A DNA stretch of 10,643 nt from Bacteriovorax sp. (GTDB lineage: Bacteria; Bdellovibrionota; Bacteriovoracia; Bacteriovoracales; Bacteriovoracaceae): contig JAURXW010000250.1 in NCBI GenBank assembly GCA_030654205.1, positions 1 to 10,643 of the forward strand, read 5' to 3'. Position 1 is the first letter of the stretch. Each line of letters begins with the position of its first letter. The notes beneath the pieces were generated by a model. It saw only the letters and a list, made by a program, of their open reading frames with translations, was not told the DNA's origin and did no database searches. The translations under genes and the position numbers were made by a program. Shown piece by piece: positions 1 through 6,271 of this stretch.

Positions 1-384
1 TTTGATTTTATTTATTCTTATGTTTATTCAAAACGAAATAAAACTCGTGCCGCCAATTTTGAAGATTCGTTAAGTGATGATGTCCGAGGAGCTCGTCTTC
101 GAGAAATTCAAGCTTATCAGTTGGATATTCAAAATAAAATTCACCAAACGATAATTGGAAAAACGTTTAGAGTTTTGGTTGATAGCGAAGGAAATATGGG
201 AGGGGTAAAGAAGTGGAAAGGACGAACAAACTGTAACAGAATTGTCCACTTTATCCCTGAGAACATAGAAACTGATTTTAAATGGCACTGGGTAGACGTG
301 AAAATTTTGTCTGCAACCGCACTTTCTTGCCAAGGCGAGCTTGTGACCGATCTCGGAAAAAAGGCTCCCTCATTATTTCAATAA
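1..384 (+). CDS. miaB: tRNA-2-methylthio-N6-dimethylallyladenosine synthase, C-terminal part (partial)
   Basis: The reading frame is open from the first base and ends with TAA, giving the last 127 residues of a protein whose start lies outside the window. It begins with FDFIYSYVYSKR, which aligns with the end of the radical-SAM core of MiaB (E. coli: FDMSYSFIFSARPGTPAA), and continues with a helical linker and a TRAM domain with the hallmark GRTNCNRIVHF (GRTxxNRxVNF in the family). MiaB adds the methylthio group at C2 of i6A37 in tRNAs reading UNN codons, using two iron-sulfur clusters. The cluster cysteines lie upstream of the window. The sister enzymes MtaB and RimO have different TRAM signatures, so MiaB is the best call. 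The protein ends soon after the TRAM domain, without the longer tail of the E. coli enzyme. Confidence 0.9.
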   Translation, partial: FDFIYSYVYSKRNKTRAANFEDSLSDDVRGARLREIQAYQLDIQNKIHQTIIGKTFRVLVDSEGNMGGVKKWKGRTNCNRIVHFIPENIETDFKWHWVDVKILSATALSCQGELVTDLGKKAPSLFQ

Positions 385-399
385 ATTAGACTTTCATTT

Positions 400-437
400 A
401 GGGGGGAATTTCTTCCCCCTCTCTGGTTTAAATTTTT
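400..437 (+). terminator. Possible Rho-independent terminator after miaB
   Basis: Bases 401-408 (GGGGGGAA) can pair with 413-420 (TTCCCCCT) around a four-base loop, giving an 8-bp GC-rich stem with one G-T pair. It starts 16 bases after the miaB stop. The T-rich run (430-437) is separated from the stem by about ten bases rather than following directly, so the tail is imperfect. A role in ending miaB transcription is plausible from its position. Confidence 0.5.
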
Positions 438-441
438 CACT

Positions 442-450
442 TGCTACAAT
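442..450 (+). promoter_or_regulatory. Extended -10 promoter candidate for the 471-3094 operon
   Basis: TG-C-TACAAT is an extended -10 element with one mismatch to TGnTATAAT. It lies 20 bases before the GTG start at 471 and predicts a transcript start near 457. No good -35 hexamer is present at the expected distance (422-427 reads TCTGGT), which an extended -10 can tolerate. The position between the putative miaB terminator and the next gene supports it. Confidence 0.4.
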
Positions 451-470
451 AGACATAAGTCGAGGTAGCA

Positions 471-1088
471 GTGAAACCGCTCAAAATTATATTTATCCTG
501 ATGCTCATTTTACCATTAAAAGCTTTCGCAGTTTTTGAATTCGATTTTGATTTTGGCTACGACAAGCAAATTTTTGGGGCCAATAGACAAAATTCTGTGG
601 TCACACGAAATTATTCAGTAGGTTTATCGAGTTATCTTTTTGATTTGACCGCCATAGATCTAAATTTTTCAAATACTAAAGATACAACAACCCAAAATGA
701 ACGATCTCGGATTACGGGATACAATGTTGATCGTATTTCTCAGCAAAGTCGAGTCAGCACTAATGTTTTTGGTCTGGGAATCAAACAAATGTTGGCAGGT
801 CGAGGTTCTTGGATTATTCCCGTAATTAGTGTGGGCTATGCCAGAGAATTTATAACCTCAGGTGGAGATACAACTTATGAAGATGTTACATCACATGCTC
901 AATTAGTTATTCCCGCCCAATTATCCAAGCAACGATATAATTCTGTTTTTGGTTCATTTACACTTCAATTAAAATTAACAGATCGATTTTCCTTAAAGGG
1001 GTCTGTTAAAACTTTATTCCCGGCCTTTGAGTTTAACCAGGCCAGGGATAATATTAAATATTTATTCGGGTTTGCATGGATTTTCTAA
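471..1088 (+). CDS. Predicted outer-membrane beta-barrel protein
   Basis: This 205-residue exported protein starts at GTG 471, preceded by GAGG (462-465) at a suitable distance. The N-terminus is a clear Sec signal peptide: two lysines, a hydrophobic stretch and a likely cleavage after KAFA (residues 17-20). The mature part is rich in alternating polar/aromatic segments (EFDFDFDFGYD near 23-32, SVGLSSYLFDLTAIDLNF near 49-66, FGSFTLQLKL near 160-169). It ends in a terminal phenylalanine (YLFGFAWIF), the signature recognised by the BAM assembly machinery. Length and pattern suit a small barrel of about eight strands in the OmpA/OmpW size class, though I cannot assign a named family. It overlaps the next gene by 13 bases, so the two are probably co-translated. 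Function is unknown; barrel fold is inference from sequence pattern. Confidence 0.75.
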   Translation: MKPLKIIFILMLILPLKAFAVFEFDFDFGYDKQIFGANRQNSVVTRNYSVGLSSYLFDLTAIDLNFSNTKDTTTQNERSRITGYNVDRISQQSRVSTNVFGLGIKQMLAGRGSWIIPVISVGYAREFITSGGDTTYEDVTSHAQLVIPAQLSKQRYNSVFGSFTLQLKLTDRFSLKGSVKTLFPAFEFNQARDNIKYLFGFAWIF

Positions 1089-2134
1089 AAATATCAGCTC
1101 TACTCTTTATGTTAGCGATAGGAGGATGTGCAAAGTTTGATTATCTTTACGAACAAAGTGTCGGTCAGATTTCTTTACAGTCAAAGGCACGCGATAATCA
1201 AGAAATGCTCAAAAATGTCCGTGTTCCAGCTGAACAAAAAGATAAAATTAGAAAAATCGGTGCCCTGAAAAAATATTTTTATAAATATTGGGGAAAAAAA
1301 GAGACTGCTATTTACTCTCAAACAACCATGCTTCAAAATAAGGCGGTAACCTATTTAGTTATTGCTTCTCCCTACCAAGAAATTAAGGCCTATGAAACTT
1401 GTTTCCCGGTAATGGGCTGTTTTCCTTACTTAGGATTTTTTAATCTGGAGCAAGCTAAAAAATTTGCCAAACAAAAAGAAGCAGAAAATTTTGTAACTTG
1501 GCTTCGTCCTGTTTATGCTTATTCAACTCTTGGATATTTTACAGATACAATTCTATCATCATTTTTTCATTACACTGATTATGAATTGGCCGAACTGATT
1601 TTCCATGAACTTTTCCATACCATTTTCTTTATTAATAATGAGGTCGAGCTCAACGAAAATCTTGCCAATTATTTTGCTAAAGAAATGTTAGAAGATTATT
1701 TTACTCAGGCAAATCAGCTTGATTATTTGCATATTGAGCAAAAAGAAGAATTAGAGGATAAGATTTTACGAAAAATGGTGGTGGGTTTAGCTGCTGAATT
1801 ACAAGAACACTATCAAAAGTTACTTCCTCAGAACAAAGAAGACTCGGAGGCCATATTAGACGAATTTTTAGAAAAAAAATTCAAACCAGATATTCTCAAA
1901 AAATGCCAAGAAATTAATATACCGCCCAAAAATTGTTTTCCGATTCAAAGGCAATGGAATAACGCTAGTTTTGCAGCTTTTTTAACTTACGAAAAAAAAT
2001 CAGATGATCTTGAAGGACTACGCAAAAAACTTGGGTTAGACTTAAGAGGTTATTATCTTTTTATTAACAAAAAGCATAATGATTTTAAAAATCAATCAGA
2101 GGTTCCTGAATTTTCCAAGTACCTCTTCTTATAG
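1076..2134 (+). CDS. Predicted lipoprotein zinc aminopeptidase, PF10023 (DUF2265) family
   Basis: The 352-residue protein opens with a lipoprotein signal, LAIGGC, placing the lipidated cysteine at residue 18; the residue after it is Ala rather than Asp, so outer-membrane sorting is expected if the usual Lol rule holds. The core (residues 142-205) carries the family landmarks in order: RPVYAYSTLGYFTD, the helix YELAELIFHELFH with the zinc-binding HExxH (H177, E178, H181), and NENLANYFAKE, whose E194 is the likely third zinc ligand. This matches the predicted aminopeptidase family PF10023, which has the pattern LIFHELAHQ ... NESFA. The usual Gln after HELAH is Thr here. Substrates are not established for the family; peptide trimming in the periplasm is inference. 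The start ATG lies inside the end of the barrel-protein gene with only a weak GGG upstream, indicating translational coupling, and gshB follows nine bases after the stop. Confidence 0.85.
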   Translation: MDFLKISALLFMLAIGGCAKFDYLYEQSVGQISLQSKARDNQEMLKNVRVPAEQKDKIRKIGALKKYFYKYWGKKETAIYSQTTMLQNKAVTYLVIASPYQEIKAYETCFPVMGCFPYLGFFNLEQAKKFAKQKEAENFVTWLRPVYAYSTLGYFTDTILSSFFHYTDYELAELIFHELFHTIFFINNEVELNENLANYFAKEMLEDYFTQANQLDYLHIEQKEELEDKILRKMVVGLAAELQEHYQKLLPQNKEDSEAILDEFLEKKFKPDILKKCQEINIPPKNCFPIQRQWNNASFAAFLTYEKKSDDLEGLRKKLGLDLRGYYLFINKKHNDFKNQSEVPEFSKYLFL

Positions 2135-2143
2135 GTACAATAT

Positions 2144-3094
2144 ATGAAGCATGTTCTTTTTATTGATCCAATTGAAAAGCTAAATCCCAAAAAAGACAGC
2201 TCTCTTATGCTTGCTCTGACTATGAAAAAAGCAGGTATAGAAGTTTATCTACTTTTTGAAAAAGATTTTTATATTAGTAATAAAAATAGGCCAGAATTTT
2301 TTGTCTATAATTTTGACGGAGAGTTCTATGAAGATGGGTGCTATTTAAAATCTTTTAATTTAGGCATTGGAAGTCAGCAATTAATTCACGCCAAAGATAT
2401 GCTGCATATGCGTATTGATCCTCCATTTGATGCACGCTATTTACGTTATTTATGGATGCTTCGATTTTATCAAGAAAAAGGCATTAGTGTTTTGAATTCA
2501 CCTGATGGTATTTTGAAATATAATGAAAAACTACATGCCTATACCCAGCCATCGTCACTTGCTAGTTATGTTGGAAGCAGCTTTAGCGAATTTATTAAAT
2601 TTGTAGAAGTTTTAAAAAAAGAAAAACATGAAGAACTAATTTTAAAACCACTTGATCTATTTCAAGGAACTGGAGTCGAAAAAGTTTTAATCAATAGACC
2701 CGATTTAGAAGATATATTTAAGGCCAAAGTTTTAGAAAATAATGGACCAGTTGTTGCTCAGCCATTTTGTAAAGAAGTGACGAGTGGAGAAATTCGTTCC
2801 ATATATTTTAAGGGTAAAGAATTAGGTTCAATTTTAAAAGTGCCTAAAGAAGGAGATTTTTTAGCTAATATTGCCCAGGGAGCAAATTTTCATGCAATAT
2901 CTCTTTCGGCATCAGTTAAAAATGAATGTGATCGAATATGTGCAGAGCTTATGCAGGACGGAGTTGACTGGGTCGCATTTGATATCATGGGGAACTATGT
3001 TTCAGAAATCAATATTACCTGTCCAGGACTACTTGTTGAAGTAAGTTTTGCACATAAAAAAAATCTTGCGAGTGAAATGTTAAAAATTCTTTAA
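2144..3094 (+). CDS. gshB: Glutathione synthetase (divergent), ATP-grasp
   Basis: The 316-residue length equals that of bacterial GshB, which joins gamma-glutamylcysteine and glycine using ATP in the cytoplasm. Matching blocks in order are DPIEKLNPKKDSS (8-20; E. coli DPIANINIKKDSS), MRIDPPFD (89-96), LNSPDGILKYNEKL (117-130), ILKPLD (166-171) and the metal/ATP site FDIMGNYVSEINIT (279-292) with D280, E288 and N290. Two loops deviate. The glycine-rich ATP loop after KPLD reads LFQGTG instead of GMGG, and the RGNLAAGGRG loop is replaced by LANIAQGANF (240-249), losing its arginine. It may still be a glutathione synthetase, or a relative with a shifted acceptor. ATG 2144 is preceded by AGG at 2133-2135. 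It is the last gene of the operon and overlaps the convergent chemoreceptor gene by four bases. No gshA lies in the window. Confidence 0.88.
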   Translation: MKHVLFIDPIEKLNPKKDSSLMLALTMKKAGIEVYLLFEKDFYISNKNRPEFFVYNFDGEFYEDGCYLKSFNLGIGSQQLIHAKDMLHMRIDPPFDARYLRYLWMLRFYQEKGISVLNSPDGILKYNEKLHAYTQPSSLASYVGSSFSEFIKFVEVLKKEKHEELILKPLDLFQGTGVEKVLINRPDLEDIFKAKVLENNGPVVAQPFCKEVTSGEIRSIYFKGKELGSILKVPKEGDFLANIAQGANFHAISLSASVKNECDRICAELMQDGVDWVAFDIMGNYVSEINITCPGLLVEVSFAHKKNLASEMLKIL

Positions 3095-4635
3095 ACAGAT
3101 TTTTTTCCCTCTATCATAATGAGAAGCTCATCAACAATCTTTCCTAAAGATTCAGATTGTTCGTTTAATTTACCAGACATTTGAAAAGACTCTTGGGCAA
3201 TTTGTTCACCTTTATTTGCCGTTTCATTAAGTTGAAGCATGGCCTTATTGACTTCATCAATTCCTTTGCTTTGTTCGATAGTTCCCGAATTAATTTCCAT
3301 TAATAAACCATGAATAATACCAGAATCTTCGCTAATTTTATCAAATATTTGATGACAAGTATTAACACTTTTTGTTCCATCCAAAATTGTTAACTTACCA
3401 GTTTCTACAATAGTACCCATCGAGCTTTGTGAATTCTTAACAATTGTATTAACCCTATTGATACTATTATTTAAAAGACTGGATATTTCCTGTGCTGCCG
3501 TTCCACTCATGACAGCGAGATTTCCAATTTCTTCGGCAACTACAGCAAATCCTTTTCCATGCTCACCGGCCCTAGCAGCTTCTACCGAGGCATTGAAGGA
3601 CAATAATTTGGTTTGAAAAACGATGTCATTTATAATTTTAGTTTTGGTATCAATTTCGGTTATAAGACTAATGACCTCACCAAATTCGTTTTCATTTTTA
3701 GTAATCTGTAAAACCATTTGATCATTACTTTCACTGATATTATTAATTGAAGTAAGCATTTTTGAAATGGCCAATTTTCCTTCTATAATTTTCTCTTGAG
3801 AGTCGTGAGCATTTTTAGTGGAAGTTCCAACATTATTTTTATTAATATCAGTCATCGAACTTATTTCTTGAACTGCTTGAGACGTTGATTGTATTGAGGC
3901 GTTTTGTTCAACAGATGACTCGGAAAGAAAATCACTTGTACTAGCTACTTTGTGAGATGTTTCTTTTATTGTTTCAGAGCTAATCTTAAGTTGTTCTGAA
4001 ATTAAAATAAGAGTTCTCACTAGACTTCGCCGAAAACTTAATCCGCCTGTAATAATAAGAAGAATCATTACCGTACTTGAAAAAATAATAACATATTTTA
4101 AGCGCTCAGCTTGTTTGCCAGATTCTAATAAAAAAATGGCCGTGTTTTTTTGAACAATATCACCTTTGATTGCTAAATCGGCAAGTGCCCTCAAGTAAAC
4201 TGGACTTAAATCACCAATGAAGTACTCAATAGCTTCGGACGTTTTTCCGAGTAGGATTTTCTTGTTAATTAGTTCACTTACTTTTTCCTCATAAACTTTG
4301 TTAATTTCTGTAATTGAAATACAATCAAAATGACAATGAGAAATATCAAGAAGTACAGCTTTTGTTTTTTCTTGAATTTTTACTATTGATATTTCAATTT
4401 TATCGGGATCTTTTTCGGTTAATAAAGCAGATATTCCAGATTGAATTGATGAAATATCAATTGCGAGACTAATAATGTTATTACTAGCACTTGAGCTGTC
4501 TTCAGAGGATTTAATTAATCCACTAATATTTCGTTGAATATAGGCAATCGTAAATAAAGAGGAAATGAAACTTAAAAAAACTACACCGAAAACAATCGTT
4601 AATAAATATTTTTGCAAGCCTAATTTTTGTAACAT
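3091..4635 (-). CDS. Methyl-accepting chemotaxis protein
   Basis: The 514-residue transmembrane chemoreceptor has TM1 at about 10-33, a periplasmic region of about 145 residues (35-180), TM2 at about 181-200, and a long cytoplasmic coiled coil. The signalling tip is unmistakable: FQTKLLSFNASVEAARAGE followed by HGKGFAVVAEE (residues 340-369), the binding site for CheA/CheW. The small helical periplasmic region resembles a four-helix-bundle-type sensor rather than a Cache domain. It includes an unusual HCHFDC cluster at residues 100-105. There is no C-terminal CheR/CheB-tethering pentapeptide of the NWETF type. The ATG is preceded by GGGG (4641-4644). The gene follows a secreted Cache-domain gene by 35 bases on the same strand, so the two are probably one transcript, and that protein may supply ligand recognition. 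The ligand is unknown. Confidence 0.95.
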   Translation of the reverse strand: MLQKLGLQKYLLTIVFGVVFLSFISSLFTIAYIQRNISGLIKSSEDSSSASNNIISLAIDISSIQSGISALLTEKDPDKIEISIVKIQEKTKAVLLDISHCHFDCISITEINKVYEEKVSELINKKILLGKTSEAIEYFIGDLSPVYLRALADLAIKGDIVQKNTAIFLLESGKQAERLKYVIIFSSTVMILLIITGGLSFRRSLVRTLILISEQLKISSETIKETSHKVASTSDFLSESSVEQNASIQSTSQAVQEISSMTDINKNNVGTSTKNAHDSQEKIIEGKLAISKMLTSINNISESNDQMVLQITKNENEFGEVISLITEIDTKTKIINDIVFQTKLLSFNASVEAARAGEHGKGFAVVAEEIGNLAVMSGTAAQEISSLLNNSINRVNTIVKNSQSSMGTIVETGKLTILDGTKSVNTCHQIFDKISEDSGIIHGLLMEINSGTIEQSKGIDEVNKAMLQLNETANKGEQIAQESFQMSGKLNEQSESLGKIVDELLIMIEGKKSV

Positions 4636-4670
4636 TTCATCCCCACTTATATAGTCTAAATCTGGAAAAT

Positions 4671-5210
4671 TTATTTTAATTTTGTAATACTGAATCCAGC
4701 AGTAAATGAACCAATCGCTTTAGCGCCATCCAAAACGGGAACTGCAACTTGGATGCTTTTTAAACCAGTAGATTCATCCATTTCGATTTTCCCTTGCCAG
4801 GCCTTACCGGCCATTGGTTCGTCGTGTTTTGCTTTACCTTTATGTGACCAATTTGATGTTTTTGAAAGAAAGGCTACTTTTGTTCCATCAGCAGCATTAA
4901 TAAAAAATTCTGTTGTTTGCTCATTTTTTTTAGTTTTTAAAAATTCAGCTGATGCATTTTTAATAAAATAACGAACCTTCGGATCAAGCACTGGAAGATC
5001 TTTCCACTTATCTTGAGTCATGTCCTTATAATCAGCTAGAGGAGTTGTATTCACGGCCTTTACCGCTTCAACAATTTTTGGATCACTGGCAATTTTTTTT
5101 ATAATTTCCATTTCTTTATTAAGTGCATCTGATTGTTCCTTAGTTAAATCTTCGGCAAACGCTCCAGATATCATCAAAAAACTTAGAATTACTTTAAGCA
5201 TAATTTTCAT
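4671..5210 (-). CDS. Secreted stand-alone Cache/PDC sensor domain protein
   Basis: The 179-residue protein has a Sec signal peptide with probable cleavage after GAFA (residue 19), no lipobox and no second membrane segment, so the mature protein should be free in the periplasm. An amphipathic helix (about 22-55) leads into a PDC-like fold. Visible landmarks are EFFINAADGTKVAFLSKTSNW (begins at 101, crossing the central strands), a K/H-rich loop (123-130), then AWQGKIEMDESTG and IQVAVPVLDG..IGSFTAGF (137-173). The last block is the typical closing hairpin of single-Cache sensors, which normally sit in the extracellular part of chemoreceptors or kinases. Here the domain is a separate protein, encoded just upstream of an MCP that lacks one. 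AGGAG (5216-5220) sits five bases before the ATG. I infer a soluble binding partner of the MCP; family assignment is by motif resemblance. Confidence 0.75.
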   Translation of the reverse strand: MKIMLKVILSFLMISGAFAEDLTKEQSDALNKEMEIIKKIASDPKIVEAVKAVNTTPLADYKDMTQDKWKDLPVLDPKVRYFIKNASAEFLKTKKNEQTTEFFINAADGTKVAFLSKTSNWSHKGKAKHDEPMAGKAWQGKIEMDESTGLKSIQVAVPVLDGAKAIGSFTAGFSITKLK

Positions 5211-5261
5211 CTTAACTCCTTGGGGGTTGTTGTAGTAAAAAGTTATCGTGAGGATTAAAAT

Positions 5262-5287
5262 AAAAAAGGAGAGAAAAGTCTCTCCTT
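5262..5287 (-). terminator. Intrinsic terminator of the 5317-6057 lipoprotein gene
   Basis: Read on the minus strand, AAGGAGAG (5287-5280) pairs with CTCTCCTT (5273-5266) around a six-base loop whose end bases can also pair. The stem runs straight into TTTTTT-A-TTTT. It sits 30 bases past the lipoprotein stop codon and before the Cache gene. This is a classical stem plus U-tract and separates that gene from the Cache/MCP unit downstream. I see no convincing sigma70 promoter for the latter in 5211-5265. Confidence 0.85.
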
Positions 5288-5316
5288 AAAGAAAAATTGT
5301 GTTTGGCTTAAAAAAA

Positions 5317-6057
5317 TTAGTTAGCAGTAGGACCCGGTAAATCGTAAGTTTCATCGGTTGAGTATTGAATATCAAAAGCAACACATTCAGTTGGTCCGAG
5401 TGTATTTATTGGAATATCTAAATACGGATTAGTTGAACAATTTGATGGATTACTTCCATAAAAACCTGTGCATCGAGAATTAGAACTGACGTTGACAACT
5501 TCTAAGATAAGCGGATTTCCTGTCCCTCTTGGTACAGTAAAATGGTAAACATTTGAAGGAGCTCCAATTGTAGAAGTGAGTGTTGCGACTTCCCCAAGGC
5601 TGACTCCGTATTTATGCATCATTAATTGTACTTTTATTTTGGTCGCATACATCTTATATGGACTGCATACTTTCCCAAAAGTCGAAGTGGCATTTGCAGT
5701 TGGAGATCTTGGAATAATTCTAACGTTAAAAGTATAATCTGATGAAAATTGCCCAGGTGAATTGCCAGTGCTTGAAATAAAATTGGTTGAAGACCACCAA
5801 GTTTGTCCATAGACACCACCACTGGCCTGTATCGTTGGAATATTTTTATAATAACAACTTGTAGCTCCATCATGATAGACACCATCACAAGAGTTTCCGC
5901 CAGTAACTGGAGGAATTGTCGCAGGGTCTGTTGTTGATGAACCATTACTGGAGTTAGAAACAGCAGAAGTAACTTTAGAGTTGGTCGATTTAACTGTGCA
6001 TGCACTGAGAGCAGTTATTGTTAAAAGGATTGTGGAAACTTTGTAAAAACTCTTCAT
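5317..6057 (-). CDS. Ser/Thr-rich lipoprotein of unknown function with six extra cysteines
   Basis: The 246-residue protein carries a lipoprotein signal (LTITALSAC, lipidated Cys at residue 20). A low-complexity Ser/Thr/Asn/Pro linker (21-55) follows, typical of surface or periplasmic lipoproteins that hold a domain away from the membrane. The globular part (57-246) contains six cysteines at 57, 68, 131, 196, 207 and 225, which could form three disulfides. It is rich in Ser, Thr, Asn, Gly and Tyr, suggesting a beta-structured domain. I recognise no family. The ATG is preceded by AAGG (6070-6067) at nine bases. The gene is divergent from the sigma-factor gene across a 214-bp region with paired inverted repeats, so shared control is possible. 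Its own terminator lies at 5262-5287, so it is probably monocistronic. Confidence 0.75.
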   Translation of the reverse strand: MKSFYKVSTILLTITALSACTVKSTNSKVTSAVSNSSNGSSTTDPATIPPVTGGNSCDGVYHDGATSCYYKNIPTIQASGGVYGQTWWSSTNFISSTGNSPGQFSSDYTFNVRIIPRSPTANATSTFGKVCSPYKMYATKIKVQLMMHKYGVSLGEVATLTSTIGAPSNVYHFTVPRGTGNPLILEVVNVSSNSRCTGFYGSNPSNCSTNPYLDIPINTLGPTECVAFDIQYSTDETYDLPGPTAN

Positions 6058-6084
6058 AAACTAAAACCTTTTTAAAGGGATCTT

Positions 6085-6090
6085 TATATA
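6085..6090 (-). promoter_or_regulatory. Possible -10 element for the 5317-6057 lipoprotein gene
   Basis: TATATA on the minus strand, 27 bases before the ATG, is the nearest -10-like hexamer, but it lacks a recognisable -35 at 16-18 bp. A rival pair is TTGAAT (6140-6135) with a 17-bp spacer and the poor -10 TAAAAA (6117-6112); its -35 would coincide with the inverted repeat at 6126-6140. Neither is convincing alone. Confidence 0.25.
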
Positions 6091-6125
6091 CAGCTCGTCT
6101 TCTATTCGACTTTTTTAGTATTTTC

Positions 6126-6140
6126 TTGAAATTAATTCAA
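6126..6140. repeat. Inverted repeat TTGAA-N5-TTCAA, copy 1 (operator-like)
   Basis: TTGAA (6126-6130), ATTAA, TTCAA (6136-6140) is a perfect 5-bp inverted repeat. The same arrangement recurs at 6201-6215, exactly 75 bases away, in the divergent intergenic region. Symmetry, repetition and location suggest a dimeric regulator's binding site. In AT-rich DNA a 5+5 repeat can arise by chance, so function is inference. Confidence 0.35.
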
Positions 6141-6200
6141 TCTTAGGCCGAAATTTATAAAGTTTTAACATAACTATCTGAAAAGACGTCTGCCTCCTAG

Positions 6201-6215
6201 TTGAATTCAATTCAA
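6201..6215. repeat. Inverted repeat TTGAA-N5-TTCAA, copy 2, overlapping the sigma-gene -35 box
   Basis: TTGAA (6201-6205), TTCAA, TTCAA (6211-6215) repeats the copy-1 layout; its first ten bases are also a perfect palindrome, TTGAATTCAA. The left half forms the -35 hexamer TTGAAT of the promoter predicted for the sigma-factor gene. A protein bound here would block or modulate that promoter. Confidence 0.4.
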
Positions 6216-6229
6216 GTCGGATGTAGAAT
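6201..6229 (+). promoter_or_regulatory. Sigma70-type promoter for the sigma/anti-sigma genes
   Basis: The -35 TTGAAT (6201-6206) and -10 TAGAAT (6224-6229) are separated by exactly 17 bp and match the consensus at four and five of six positions. The predicted transcript start is near 6236, giving a leader of about 36 bases before the ATG at 6272. It overlaps the inverted repeat at 6201-6215. Confidence 0.6.
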
Positions 6230-6271
6230 AATCTAGACGAAATCGAGGATTGATTAGTTAAAACAGGCCAA

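Noticed and set aside
70..333. 87-codon minus-strand reading frame
   Set aside because: It lies wholly opposite the miaB coding frame, which has clear family motifs; no start signals or recognisable product.
3080..3112. Possible bidirectional terminator at the gshB/MCP joint
   Set aside because: Only an all-AT six-base pairing (AAAAAT with ATTTTT) is available, not a credible terminator stem.
4753..4971. 72-codon plus-strand reading frame
   Set aside because: It is antisense to the Cache-domain gene, whose signal peptide, ribosome site and motifs are convincing.
5634..6005. 123-codon minus-strand reading frame inside the lipoprotein gene
   Set aside because: It is a shifted frame of the same strand; its product is low-complexity Leu/Gln-rich and lacks export or domain features, whereas the longer frame has a lipobox.
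6067..6078. Small palindrome CCTTTTTAAAGG overlapping the lipoprotein ribosome site
   Set aside because: Only four base pairs with an AT-rich loop, too weak to claim as an RNA switch.
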